Assembly: GCA_003132405.1 (NCBI GenBank)
Contig: PKXQ01000121.1
Span: forward strand, 38,361-102,360
Length of the DNA stretch: 64,000 nucleotides
Reading direction: 5' to 3'
From: Acidobacteriaceae bacterium
GTDB lineage: Bacteria; Acidobacteriota; Terriglobia; Terriglobales; Acidobacteriaceae
Both the position numbers and the translations under genes were made by a program. Positions 17,109 to 25,457 of this stretch are shown here, in pieces; position 1 is the stretch's first letter, and every line of letters begins with the position of its first letter. A model generated the notes under the pieces. That model was not told where the DNA came from, searched no databases, and saw only the letters and a list, made by a program, of their open reading frames with translations.

Positions 17109-17768
17109 ATGAGCATCGTCCCGCTTAGGCTCGGGGAATCAGTGGTAGACAGCCAAGACAAATTTCAGGCTGGCGGCGGATTTGAGGGCAACGCGTTGCT
17201 CGTCTTCAACCTAGACGGGCCTCAACTGGCCGACGTGGCGTCGTCAAATGTGAGCTACGATCTTCGAGTGGGCAGTGAATATAGAGGCCATCGCGATGCT
17301 GAAAAAACGGAGCTCCCGGGCGATGGCGAGATTGTCTTACAACCTGGTAATGCTGTACTCATCCAGTCCGAAGAGGTAGTATTCCTGCCCCGCAAACTGT
17401 TCGGCTACGTAGTCCCGAAGGTGACTTTACTCCAGCAGGGAATTTCAAATACGCTTTCGAAAGTCGACCCCGGATACAACGGGCCCCTGATCGTGACCCT
17501 TTTCAATTTGGGGAAGAGCGATCTGCGGCTGAGGCGCTACGAACGCTTCTGTTCACTTGTGCTACACACCGTTGCCGAAGGCGCTACTCTCTATAACAAA
17601 CCGGGGAAGCGGATCACGGGCAATCCGAGGAAACCTTTGTGGCCCACCGCTAAGGACTGGATTGAGGCGAACAAGACGTGGCTAACAATTCTCTCGGGGG
17701 GTTTGTGGGGCGCCATCTTTTCGGCATTTGTGTTGATAGCTGTGCACTTTCTGGGATGGTCGCACTAA
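17109..17768 (+). CDS. dCTP deaminase/dUTPase-fold protein with C-terminal membrane anchor
   Basis: A 219-residue protein. About residues 25-165 follow the Dcd/dUTPase pattern: SNVSYDLRVGSEY, then LFGYVVPKVTLLQQGI and VDPGYNGPLIVTLFNLG. In true dCTP deaminases the last segment carries the catalytic glutamate (GxxxxxLE type); here the position is Thr130, so deamination is unlikely. Residues about 192-214 form a single membrane helix (LTILSGGLWGAIFSAFVLIA), leaving the domain on the cytoplasmic side if the N-terminus is inside. It is convergent, with an 8-bp gap, to a gene for an intact two-domain dCTP deaminase. A nucleotide-sensing or scaffold role is inference. Base use is less GC-rich than the neighbours. 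Confidence 0.7.
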   Translation: MSIVPLRLGESVVDSQDKFQAGGGFEGNALLVFNLDGPQLADVASSNVSYDLRVGSEYRGHRDAEKTELPGDGEIVLQPGNAVLIQSEEVVFLPRKLFGYVVPKVTLLQQGISNTLSKVDPGYNGPLIVTLFNLGKSDLRLRRYERFCSLVLHTVAEGATLYNKPGKRITGNPRKPLWPTAKDWIEANKTWLTILSGGLWGAIFSAFVLIAVHFLGWSH

Positions 17769-17776
17769 ATGTGCAT

Positions 17777-18979
17777 CTAGATTAATGGAACAAGCATAGG
17801 GCCATCCGCAGTGGCATCCGCAATGTCGCCATAAGACTCACGTGCGAATTGCTTGCTCAGTGTCAGACCTTGTTTCTGATAAGAGGACCCTATCGATGCA
17901 CCATAGACCTTCTCGGGTCTTTGGGCCATTTTGTGGTACACGAGTTTGCCAACTTGTTGTCTGTCCACCAAGAGAATCGGGACTTCATGCGCCCTCACCT
18001 CAAGCACTGCCTTTGTGCCCCCCACTCCGTGACCAAAACCGGGATCAAAAAAACCGGCGTAGTGGACTCTGAACTCGCCAAACGAGGGATCAAATGCCAC
18101 CATTTCTGCCGCATGACTCGGCGGCACGCCGATTCTCTCCCATGATGCCATGATGTAAAACTCGTGGGGTTGCAAGATCAATTCTTTTGCTCTTGGAGTG
18201 TGGATTATTTCCCAATAATCCTCGACATCGTAATAATCTCTCTTACTTAAGTCGACTGGCGGGGCATTCTTTTTTGCCCTGTAGGCGATGATTTTCGACC
18301 CGTTCCCTTGGAGATCGACGGAGACACTCAGCCCGCGCTGAATTTGAGGCGTAATTGGACCGTCGTTATCTTCATAAACAAGGATTTCTCGTTCAGCCAG
18401 CCTAGTCAGCACGCTGTCGTTCGATGGCGGGTTCCCTTTCACGAGTCGTAGCTGGTTCAACTTCATACCCGCTTTAACTACAATCGGAAACGTCCGCGAG
18501 ACGATTTCCAAATAAAGCGCACCTGTATAGCCCTTCGGGATCCATTCAAACTCGTGGCCAAGGTCAGTGATGAGGCGCGTGAATATGTCTAATCTCCCAA
18601 TAGTGCTCTTTGGGTTCGCCTTGCCGGAGACATCTCTTGGCAGCGCCAAACTCTCTACTAGAGGAACAATAAATACGGAATTCGCAGCAAATACTGCTGG
18701 CTCGGTTAGATCCACTTTTCTAATCAGCAGATCTCTAATTTTGGAATCGACGGCGCAGTTGCCGGGTAGGAAACTGGCACGAACCTGATAGGCCACCTTC
18801 CCCAGACGAAGATCAATGCTCGCTGGCTGAATTTGGTCGCCAAGGATCGGCTCTGGGGAAATTATCTTCCCTGCATCCACAAAGCTGGCAAGAGTCTGGG
18901 ACGGCAAGATCCCAGTTGAGATAGGCTCTGGGACCGGCTGAGAGAACAAGTCTACTTCTTGTGATCTATCGATTTTCAC
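17777..18979 (-). CDS. Bipartite 2'-deoxycytidine 5'-triphosphate deaminase (DCD family)
   Basis: A 400-residue protein made of two Dcd-like halves, as in the alphaproteobacterial DCD family (dCTP to dUTP + ammonia). First half: QIQPASIDLRLG, SGKANPKSTIGRLDIFTRL and GYTGALYLEI with putative catalytic Glu158. Second half: VAFDPSFGEFRVHYAGFFDP and TKAVLEVR with Glu327. The start is a GTG at 18979 that overlaps the stop of the preceding gene by 4 bp (GTGA); the open frame reaches 19069 but would then overlap that gene by 94 bp. Last gene of a three-gene coupled operon. It could serve dTTP synthesis or, as for some deaminases in phage defence, nucleotide depletion; sequence does not decide. Confidence 0.8.
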   Translation of the reverse strand: MKIDRSQEVDLFSQPVPEPISTGILPSQTLASFVDAGKIISPEPILGDQIQPASIDLRLGKVAYQVRASFLPGNCAVDSKIRDLLIRKVDLTEPAVFAANSVFIVPLVESLALPRDVSGKANPKSTIGRLDIFTRLITDLGHEFEWIPKGYTGALYLEIVSRTFPIVVKAGMKLNQLRLVKGNPPSNDSVLTRLAEREILVYEDNDGPITPQIQRGLSVSVDLQGNGSKIIAYRAKKNAPPVDLSKRDYYDVEDYWEIIHTPRAKELILQPHEFYIMASWERIGVPPSHAAEMVAFDPSFGEFRVHYAGFFDPGFGHGVGGTKAVLEVRAHEVPILLVDRQQVGKLVYHKMAQRPEKVYGASIGSSYQKQGLTLSKQFARESYGDIADATADGPMLVPLI

Positions 18980-19248
18980 GAGTTTTGATTCCGAGCGAAG
19001 GACGCTGCCTTCCCAACCCCTGCAACCAATCCGAATTTGTGATACTCGATGTAGCAGTTCAAGCTGCAAAAACCGCCTTCGCTTTTTTTGCCGCTCCCCA
19101 CACGCGCACCCTGCGGTATCTCGCGCTTACAGCCGGGGCAAACGTTCTTTTCCCATAAGTCCAACAAATAACTCCGCTCAGATTCAGCCATATTAGATTG
19201 CACCGTCCTAATTACGTTGCAGAAGCAAGCATTTTGGTAGCCCATCAC
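18976..19248 (-). CDS. Small zinc-ribbon-like protein
   Basis: A 90-residue protein. Cys37-x2-Cys40 (VCPGCKREIP) and Cys61-x3-Cys65 (FCSLNCYIEYH) form a likely treble-clef or ribbon zinc site. No family name comes to mind. The ATG at 19248 overlaps the stop of the upstream gene (ATGA), and its own stop overlaps the GTG of the deaminase, so all three are translationally coupled; a later ATG at 19191 would give 71 residues. Its position suggests it is a partner or regulator of the deaminase. It has no membrane segment. Confidence 0.65.
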   Translation of the reverse strand: MMGYQNACFCNVIRTVQSNMAESERSYLLDLWEKNVCPGCKREIPQGARVGSGKKSEGGFCSLNCYIEYHKFGLVAGVGKAASFARNQNS

Positions 19249-19451
19249 GATTTTGCGGGTCCTTCAACGGCACCTCGGTGCACACGGTCGTTCTCAAGTG
19301 ACCTTTTCGTTTGCTCGAGCGTCTCGGGCAACGGTTCCCCTGTGTGAAACAGGTAGCCCGCGCGCTGCAAATACAATTCTAACGTGTCTACGGCTCTCTC
19401 GAAACCGCCCTGTACTTCGACGTACACGGGTACCACGAAGACGCTAGGCAA
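19245..19451 (-). CDS. Small hypothetical protein, first gene of the deaminase operon
   Basis: A 68-residue protein starting at TTG (19451), with a strong AGGAGGAG ribosome site about 9 bp before it. It begins PSVFVVPVYVEVQGGFERAV, a beta-strand and helix that look like a small folded domain, and ends with a charged helix. I do not recognise the family. The stop overlaps the next ATG by 4 bp. A good promoter lies 78 bp upstream. Size, coupling and start context argue that it is a real gene rather than a chance frame. Confidence 0.55.
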   Translation of the reverse strand: MPSVFVVPVYVEVQGGFERAVDTLELYLQRAGYLFHTGEPLPETLEQTKRSLENDRVHRGAVEGPAKS

Positions 19452-19528
19452 TTGTCCCGGCTCCTCCTACTGCATTTTTGGCTGGTGTGGTCTGTGGAAA
19501 TAATCGCCAGATGCGACTCGTTGGGATC

Positions 19529-19557
19529 ACTCTATCCGCGATGCGCTCTCGGGTCAA
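19529..19557 (-). promoter_or_regulatory. Promoter of the three-gene deaminase operon
   Basis: Minus strand TTGACC (19557-19552), 17-bp spacer, TAGAGT (19534-19529); transcription from about 19522 leaves a 70-nt leader before the TTG start. It lies in a 312-bp stretch (19452-19763) without an intact gene. Confidence 0.55.
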
Positions 19558-19623
19558 TACGTATGGTTGTGAAAAACACGGCCCTTTTGCGGAAATTATT
19601 CTGGACTGAGAGGCGTTACCTTT

Positions 19624-19704
19624 TTCCCGTTCTCGCCTTCCTTGAACATGTACTTGATCGCAGGCCAATAGATCATCAGATTTGCAGCGCCCCTTGCGGT
19701 TCAG
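19624..19704 (-). pseudogene. Remnant copy of the hfq 3' end
   Basis: The minus strand reads like the last 27 codons of the hfq gene at 21609: CTGAACCGCAAGG..., AAATCTGATGATCTA, ATCAAGTACATGTTCAA, GAAGGCGAGAACGGG, corresponding to the protein pieces LNR-G-ANLMIY-PAIKYMFKEGENG. One extra G (GGGG where GGG is expected) breaks the frame, and nothing upstream of the LNR segment is similar. It is in the same orientation as the real hfq, with the TMTC-like gene between them. Confidence 0.8.
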
Positions 19705-19763
19705 CGTGGTCGGACATCGACTAAGGACTATCCCGCTCGCGCCCATCCTGCTAGAAAATAATA

Positions 19764-21554
19764 GTGCCGAACCCTCGCACCGCTCTATCCCTCATCGGGT
19801 TCCTGCTCTTCCTCGGCACCCTAATGCTCTACTATCCCGCGCTGCACAACGGATTCGTCAACTACGACGATCCCGACTATGTGACCTCCAATTTCCATGT
19901 TCAGCAAGGCCTTACTAAGCAAAGCGTGGCGTGGGCTTTCACTTCCACCGCGGAAGCCAATTGGCATCCGCTGACATGGCTCTCGCACATGCTCGATGTG
20001 CGGTTGTTCGGGCTGCGCCCGGCTGGACACCACGCCCAGAGCGTCTTCTGGCACGCCGTCGACGTGGTCTTGCTGTTTCTGCTGCTTGCGAACGCTACAG
20101 GATTCGTGGGCCGCAGCGCCATCGTGGCTGCGCTGTTTGCTGTCCATCCGCTGAACGTGGAGTCGGTGGCCTGGGTCGCGGAGCGCAAGAGTGTTCTCTG
20201 TACTTTCTTTTTGCTTCTCGCTTTCGCCGCCTATGGCTGGTATGTGAAGAAGCCGCGGGTCAGCCGCTATCTGCTGGTTGCCCTGCTCTTTGCTCTTGGG
20301 TTGATGGCAAAGCCTATGGCAATCACGCTCCCGTTTCTGCTCTTGCTGATTGATTTCTGGCCGCTGCAGCGTTTTCCGCAGACGCCACTTTCCGCGCTCG
20401 TGCTCGAAAAACTTCCTCTACTCGCACTGTCCGCGGCCAGCGCCGCAATTACAATTTACGCGCAGCGTGCCGGAGGCGCGCTCGGCTCGACCGAACTTTT
20501 GCCTCTCGCGATACGCGTCAAAAATGCTATTTACTCCTATTTCGTTTATTTAGATAAGGCGCTCTGGCCGTCGCGCCTCGCCGTTTTTTATCCTCATCCT
20601 GAAGGCTCGCTCGCACTCTGGAAGGTGCTGGCTGCAGCCCTCATCCTCATCACGATCACAGCCGTATGCTGGCATTTCCGCGAACGCCGCTATCTACCAG
20701 TGGGGTGGCTGTGGTTTCTGGTCGCGCTGGCGCCAGTGATCGGCGTCGTCCAGGTCGGGCGCCAGGCATGGGCGGATCGCTATGCATACCTTCCGCTTTG
20801 GGGACTGTTTGTAATTATCGTCTGGCTGCTTTCTGAGGCCGCGCTGCGTATCTCGCTGGGGCGCGCAGCACAGATCGCGATTGCATTGGCCGTGCTCGCC
20901 GGTTACGCGCTAACGGCGCACAGCCAGATCACATACTGGCGCGACAGTTACAGCCTGTTTGCCCACGCCATTCAAGTAACCGGCGCGAATCCGATCGCCG
21001 AAGGCAATCTCGGATCGGCTCTGATCGAAATGCGCCGCCCGGACCTGGCCGTCCCGCACCTGGAGCGCGCCATCCATCTGATGCCCACCTTCGCGGCTGC
21101 TCACTATAACCTGGGCACCCTGTTCCATCGTCAGAATGACCTCGGTCGCGCGCAGCAGGAATACCAACTCGCGCTGATGTATGCAACCGACGAGCGCGAA
21201 GCCGCGCAAACGCACAACAATCTGGGCGTGTTATTCAATCAACGAGGGCGGCGTGATGACGCCGAAGCAGAGTTCACGAAAGCGATTGCGCTGAACCCCT
21301 ATGAGCAGAACAGTCGAATCGGCCGGGGCCTGATCGAACATGAAGAAGGCAAACTAGACGCTGCCTTCCAGGATTTTGAGCAGGCGGCACAAATTGCGCC
21401 CTCGCCATTGGCGGCTTACTGGGAAGGCCGAGTTCTAGAAGAAAAAGGACAACTGGCCGCATCGGCGGAGGCGTATCGAATCGCTCTAAAACTCGCGCCC
21501 AACTTCGGCGATGCGCGAGCGCGGTTGGACAACGTTGAAAAAGCGGTGAAGTGA
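19764..21554 (+). CDS. TMTC-like polytopic membrane protein with TPR repeats
   Basis: A 596-residue protein. About residues 8-395 carry ten or more hydrophobic helices with the conserved features of the TMTC/DUF1736 group: NGFVNYDDPDYV (acidic pair in the first loop), NWHPLTWLSHMLD, HPLNVESVAWVAERKSVL. The C-terminal 190 residues hold about five TPR repeats (AAHYNLGTLFHRQNDLGRA, THNNLGVLFNQRG, IGRGLIEHEEGKLDAA). Eukaryotic TMTCs are O-mannosyltransferases; bacterial homologues are frequent in Acidobacteria and Planctomycetes, and a lipid-linked sugar transfer role is inferred from family. GTG start at 19764. It is flanked on both sides by hfq sequences on the opposite strand. Confidence 0.82.
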   Translation: MPNPRTALSLIGFLLFLGTLMLYYPALHNGFVNYDDPDYVTSNFHVQQGLTKQSVAWAFTSTAEANWHPLTWLSHMLDVRLFGLRPAGHHAQSVFWHAVDVVLLFLLLANATGFVGRSAIVAALFAVHPLNVESVAWVAERKSVLCTFFLLLAFAAYGWYVKKPRVSRYLLVALLFALGLMAKPMAITLPFLLLLIDFWPLQRFPQTPLSALVLEKLPLLALSAASAAITIYAQRAGGALGSTELLPLAIRVKNAIYSYFVYLDKALWPSRLAVFYPHPEGSLALWKVLAAALILITITAVCWHFRERRYLPVGWLWFLVALAPVIGVVQVGRQAWADRYAYLPLWGLFVIIVWLLSEAALRISLGRAAQIAIALAVLAGYALTAHSQITYWRDSYSLFAHAIQVTGANPIAEGNLGSALIEMRRPDLAVPHLERAIHLMPTFAAAHYNLGTLFHRQNDLGRAQQEYQLALMYATDEREAAQTHNNLGVLFNQRGRRDDAEAEFTKAIALNPYEQNSRIGRGLIEHEEGKLDAAFQDFEQAAQIAPSPLAAYWEGRVLEEKGQLAASAEAYRIALKLAPNFGDARARLDNVEKAVK

Positions 21555-21608
21555 AGTTCCAGATTTACGTAAACTAACGGATTTACATGTGGAGAGTGTG
21601 CTGCCCTT

Positions 21609-22031
21609 CTACTTCCGCCCGTTCTCGCCTTCTTTGAACATATACTTGATAGCTGGCTTGTAGATCATCAGATTTGCCGCGCCGCTGCGGTTTAGCTTGA
21701 TGCAGTTCTTGTCGTACCACTCGATATAGCCGTGGACTTCCTCGCCGTCGCGCAACACCACAACCATTGGGGTCTTCGACTGCATCTGCTTCTGATAATA
21801 AAAATTTTCGGCATTCGTCTGTTCTGTGGGCGGCGTCTTCTTGCCGGGCGCGGCAGAGCGATCGCGGTCTCGATCCCGCTCTCTTCTTTCCGCAGGCTGG
21901 TGGTTGGGGCCGTGGCTATTATGCCCGTGCTCCGGGCCGCGGGTGAGCGTCGGACGGATGAGCTTACGATTCGCGAAGCTTTCCTGTTCCGCGGTCGGTT
22001 CGGATGATATGGAATCTAGTGCATCTTTCAA
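21609..22031 (-). CDS. hfq: RNA chaperone Hfq (with N-terminal extension)
   Basis: The Sm-like domain occupies the last 65 residues: ENFYYQKQMQSKTPMVVVL, DGEEVHGYIEWYDKNCIKL and the Sm2-like MIYKPAIKYMFKEG (the usual form is YKHAIST). It forms a hexameric ring that pairs sRNA with mRNA. Unlike proteobacterial Hfq, which has a disordered C-terminal tail, this protein has a 75-residue N-terminal tail rich in Arg, Asp, His and Pro (ERRERDRDRDRSAAPGKK) and stops right after the domain. I chose TTG at 22031 (AGGTGG six bases before); the frame is open to 22070. A broken copy of its 3' end lies at 19624-19704. Confidence 0.85.
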   Translation of the reverse strand: MKDALDSISSEPTAEQESFANRKLIRPTLTRGPEHGHNSHGPNHQPAERRERDRDRDRSAAPGKKTPPTEQTNAENFYYQKQMQSKTPMVVVLRDGEEVHGYIEWYDKNCIKLNRSGAANLMIYKPAIKYMFKEGENGRK

Positions 22032-22204
22032 ATGGCACCACCTGCGCGCCGCGCGGGCAGAATCTACCACAACACTTGAGCCTGAAACTAGTGGATCCAG
22101 AGGTGTGAACTGAGGCTTACGGTATCACAGCACGCAGGGGATGACAATATTTTGTGCAGTGTCTTTTGTGCAAGTAACAACCTGCAGGCCGTAGCCGATC
22201 CTGC

Positions 22205-23305
22205 CTAGGAAACGCCTTCCAGCGCCGTCGCGAAGGCATCCAGAGAGAGCGAGCGCAGCAGATTGCGGCGCAGGCCGCGTTCGACTTCGCCCAGACCGTT
22301 GGCCGCACGCTGGACCCAGTCGAAGTCGGCTGCTTCCGCCATCTTCTTGATTTCGCCCAGAATGTCCGTATTACGGACCAGTTGCGGCGCGCCCGATTGC
22401 AGGAACATCAGGTCTTCGAGCAGTGAATAGAGCGTGCGAAGCAGGTTGTAGATTTTCTCGCGTCCGTCGGCGCCGGCTCGGTAGGTCTCCGTGGTTCTAA
22501 ATAACTCAGTATGATCGCCTCCGCTGAGCGCGGATTTCAGCACAATGAGAGCTTGGCTGCGGGCGGCAACATAACTTTCGATGTCGAAAGTTAAAGCGCG
22601 TCCGATTGCGCCCTCGCTGAGACGCGCAACCAGCGCGCGCTGCCGCACATTCCAATCCGGTCGCAGCTTGGCGACACGGCCCTCGATCTCCGAGAAAGGA
22701 AGCGCGCCCAGGTTAAAGGTCATGCAGCGCGAACGGATCGTGGGCAGCAATTCCCCGGCGTTTTCGGTGAGCAGAAAAATAGTCGCAAACTCGGGCGGCT
22801 CTTCGAGAACCTTAAGCAGTGAGTTGGCGGCCTCTTTCATAAACGCCGAACTCGTAAAAATGTAGACGCGCTCGCGAGCCTCGCCGGGGCGATAGTAAAT
22901 GGTATCGATCACGTGCCGCACCTGATCGACCTTGATCATCATTTGCGGCGGATCCGGCGGGATGATGAGCACGTCGGGATGAGTCTGGACAAAGAGGCGC
23001 GTTTCTTTTTTATCCGTGTCGCGCAGATTTTCGCGAGCCTCGAACGCCTCAGCGAAGCGCGCGTCGAGGTCCGCGGATTGCGCGATGCGGGTGCAGTTTG
23101 AACAGTGCCCGCAGAAATCGGGCATGCCGTCGGTGACCGGCTGCTCCAGGCAATTCATGGCCCGCGCGAGCATGAGCGCGAGCGTATATTTCCCCGCCCC
23201 CTGCGCGCCCGAAAGAATGACCGCATGCGGCATACGGTTGTGCGCGAGCATCTCGCGCAGGCGATGGATGGTTTCCGGATTACCGGCAAAATCAGAAAAG
23301 GGCAT
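22205..23305 (-). CDS. holB: DNA polymerase III clamp-loader subunit delta'
   Basis: A 366-residue AAA+ protein of the clamp loader. Residues 33-41 are a P-loop variant (GAQGAGKYT), followed by a zinc module with Cys52, Cys65, Cys68 and Cys71 (CGHCSNC), the sensor-type ANSLLKVLEEPPEFA, and TIRSRC. This combination with a zinc module matches DnaX-like delta' of many bacteria. An internal stretch of about 30 residues after the zinc module (ENLRDTDKKETRL) is longer than usual. It lies downstream of tmk on the same strand, the conserved tmk-holB order, with a word hairpin between them. Confidence 0.93.
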   Translation of the reverse strand: MPFSDFAGNPETIHRLREMLAHNRMPHAVILSGAQGAGKYTLALMLARAMNCLEQPVTDGMPDFCGHCSNCTRIAQSADLDARFAEAFEARENLRDTDKKETRLFVQTHPDVLIIPPDPPQMMIKVDQVRHVIDTIYYRPGEARERVYIFTSSAFMKEAANSLLKVLEEPPEFATIFLLTENAGELLPTIRSRCMTFNLGALPFSEIEGRVAKLRPDWNVRQRALVARLSEGAIGRALTFDIESYVAARSQALIVLKSALSGGDHTELFRTTETYRAGADGREKIYNLLRTLYSLLEDLMFLQSGAPQLVRNTDILGEIKKMAEAADFDWVQRAANGLGEVERGLRRNLLRSLSLDAFATALEGVS

Positions 23306-23318
23306 GTAGGACGCTGTC

Positions 23319-23393
23319 GGCTATTCGCTGTTCGCTGTTCGCTGTTCGCTTTCTCCCCATTATCAGAGTACGAATCGCGAACGACGAATAGCA
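23319..23393. repeat. Word hairpin D (CTGTTCG units, inverted)
   Basis: GGCTATTCGCTGTTCGCTG and further GTTCGCT units (23319-23350) pair with CGAATCGCGAACGACGAATAGC (23371-23392) across a short loop. It fills the tmk-holB spacer. The words recur at 44620-44691. Confidence 0.8.
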
Positions 23394-23400
23394 AGTTGCA

Positions 23401-24066
23401 CTACAGTTTCAGTTTCTTTCGCACCAACTCCATAATAACCGCATGGGTTTCACCCGGAGTCCCGCGCGCGTTCACGATGTGCACTCGGTGCGGTTCGCGG
23501 TGGGCAATCGCCAGATAGGCGTGGCGGACGCGTCCGAAAAAAGCGCGATTCTCCTGCTCAAAGCGATTCTCGTCGCGTTCTTTTTCTGAACGCCCCGCTT
23601 TGCATTTAAGGTTGCGCCGCCGCGCACGCTCGACGCTGAACGCCACTTCGTTATCGAGCAGAATCGTAAGATCCGGTTGCAGGTTGCCACAAAGAATCTC
23701 GTGCAACTGCAGCACCGGCTTCGTGCCCAGTTTGCGTCCCCCACCCTGGTAGGCTTCGGTCGAATCCGTAAAGCGATCGCAGAGAACAATCCGTCCCTCG
23801 GCCAGTGCGGGCAAAATGACTTCGTGAACGTGCTGAGCGCGAGACGCGAACATGAGCGCCATCTCGGAAAATGGCGACAGTCCCGATGTAGCGGAGTGCA
23901 GCAGCACTTCGCGAATCTTTTCGCCCGTCGAAGTCCCTCCCGGCTCGCGAGTGACCGTAACCGAGTGTCCCTGGTGGCGGAGCGAACGCGCCAGCTTCTC
24001 TAATTGCGTGCTCTTGCCGCTGCCGTCAAGCCCTTCAAACGTGATAAATTTCCCGCGCGCCGCCAC
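23401..24066 (-). CDS. tmk: Thymidylate kinase
   Basis: A 221-residue dTMP kinase (dTMP + ATP to dTDP + ADP), essential for DNA synthesis. Walker A GLDGSGKST is at residues 12-20, the DRX motif is in VLCDRFTDSTEAYQGGG, and TREPGGTSTGEKIR is the substrate loop. After the lid region comes a basic insertion (ARRRNLKCKAGRSEKERDEN). The last 30 residues contain HRVHIVNARGTPGET, the usual final strand. First gene of a tmk-holB pair. Length is normal. Confidence 0.95.
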   Translation of the reverse strand: MAARGKFITFEGLDGSGKSTQLEKLARSLRHQGHSVTVTREPGGTSTGEKIREVLLHSATSGLSPFSEMALMFASRAQHVHEVILPALAEGRIVLCDRFTDSTEAYQGGGRKLGTKPVLQLHEILCGNLQPDLTILLDNEVAFSVERARRRNLKCKAGRSEKERDENRFEQENRAFFGRVRHAYLAIAHREPHRVHIVNARGTPGETHAVIMELVRKKLKL

Positions 24067-24158
24067 GTCCGAAATGATAGCAGGCCGTCGCGTCGTGATA
24101 GACGGGCAACACCGTTCGTCGCTGCCAACCGCGCGAGCCCTGCTAAGCTGATTTCTGC

Positions 24159-25382
24159 GTGAATCAATCCCGCGACAATCAGGTCTATGACGTCATCATC
24201 CTTGGTGCCGGAGCGGCCGGATTGATGTGCGCCATCGAAGCGGGCAAGCGCCGGCGGCGCGTCCTGGTGCTGGAACGCGCGGATCGAATCGGCAAAAAGA
24301 TTCTCATCTCCGGCGGAGGCCGCTGCAATTTCACCAACCTCCACACCGGCCCGGATAATTTTCTTTCCGCGAATCCGCACTTTGCCAAATCGGCGCTCGC
24401 ACGCTATACCCCGGCCGACTTTATCCGGCTCGTCGAAAAGCACGGCATCGCCTATCACGAGAAAAAACTCGGCCAATTATTTTGCGATCGAGCGGCCAGC
24501 GACATTACCGCCATGCTCGAACAGGAATGCCGCAATGCGGGAGTCGAAATCCGCTGCAACGAGAAAATCAGAGAGGTTCAGAAAGATGGGCAATCTAAAG
24601 ACGGGAAGTTTGCCGTGCGAACGGAAGACGCAGAGTTCGCTGCGCCCAGCCTGGTCGTTGCCACTGGAGGCTTGTCCATCGCGAAGATCGGCGCCACTTC
24701 CTTTGGCTACGACCTGGCGCGGCAATTTGCCCTGAAGATCGTGCCGCCGCGAGCCGCATTGGTTCCCCTCGTCTTCAGCGATAGCGACCGCAAGCGCTGG
24801 TGCGACCTGGCGGGAGTCTCCATCGACGTGATTGCCTCGACGCGTGGCGCCACTCGCAATAAGAATCACAGTACGAAGGCAGCGTTTCGCGAAAATATGC
24901 TTTTCACCCATCGCGGCATTAGCGGGCCCGCCATTCTTCAAATCTCTTCTTACTGGGATGGCAGAAAGCCCATCTATCTCGATCTTGTACCGGAACGCGA
25001 TCTCTCCGCCGAATTAGTCGCCCACGGCAATCGCGATCCGTCGAGTTGGAAAACATTGCTGAGAGAAGTTTTGCCGCGCCGCTTCGCCGATCGCTGGCTC
25101 GAAATTTATCCCCTGACTGGCAACTCAAATCGAGCCATCGCCGAGGCCGAGCAGCAATTGCATAACTGGAAAGTGAAGCCCGACGAGACCGAGGGCTACG
25201 GAAAAGCCGAAGTCACCGCTGGCGGCGTCGACACCGCTGAACTTTCGGCACAGACCATGGAAGCTCGGAAAGTGCCCGGCCTATTTTTTGTCGGAGAAGT
25301 GGTCGATGTTACCGGCCAGCTCGGCGGCTACAATTTTCAGTGGGCCTGGGCCTCTGGATTTTGCGCAGGGCAAGCGGCGTGA
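24159..25382 (+). CDS. YhiN/HI0933-like NAD(P)/FAD-dependent oxidoreductase
   Basis: A 407-residue flavoprotein. The N-terminal Rossmann motif VIILGAGAAGLMCAIEAGK binds FAD, followed by KKILISGGGRCNFTN, the hallmark of the HI0933 family. A middle domain and a second FAD-contacting motif GLFFVGEVVDVTGQLGGYN, then WAWASGFCAGQAA, complete the fold. The physiological substrate of this family is unknown; it is often described as an aminoacetone oxidase-like or BaiN-like protein. GTG start at 24159, 92 bp divergent from tmk. It appears monocistronic. Confidence 0.9.
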   Translation: MNQSRDNQVYDVIILGAGAAGLMCAIEAGKRRRRVLVLERADRIGKKILISGGGRCNFTNLHTGPDNFLSANPHFAKSALARYTPADFIRLVEKHGIAYHEKKLGQLFCDRAASDITAMLEQECRNAGVEIRCNEKIREVQKDGQSKDGKFAVRTEDAEFAAPSLVVATGGLSIAKIGATSFGYDLARQFALKIVPPRAALVPLVFSDSDRKRWCDLAGVSIDVIASTRGATRNKNHSTKAAFRENMLFTHRGISGPAILQISSYWDGRKPIYLDLVPERDLSAELVAHGNRDPSSWKTLLREVLPRRFADRWLEIYPLTGNSNRAIAEAEQQLHNWKVKPDETEGYGKAEVTAGGVDTAELSAQTMEARKVPGLFFVGEVVDVTGQLGGYNFQWAWASGFCAGQAA

Positions 25383-25457
25383 AGCATTGCTGATTCGCAG
25401 TTCATGATTTGACGCAACCTTTCCAAGCGCAAACCACGAATTGGCCATTCACAAATC

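Noticed and set aside
19001-19069. ATG-proximal extension of the bipartite deaminase to 19069
   Set aside because: It would overlap the zinc-ribbon gene by 94 bp, while the GTG at 18979 gives a neat 4-bp overlap.
19444-19746. 100-residue minus-strand frame
   Set aside because: It reads through the hfq remnant in the wrong frame and has no conserved motif.
23105-23518. 137-residue frame across the tmk-holB hairpin
   Set aside because: Antisense to both genes, low-complexity translation of the word repeats.
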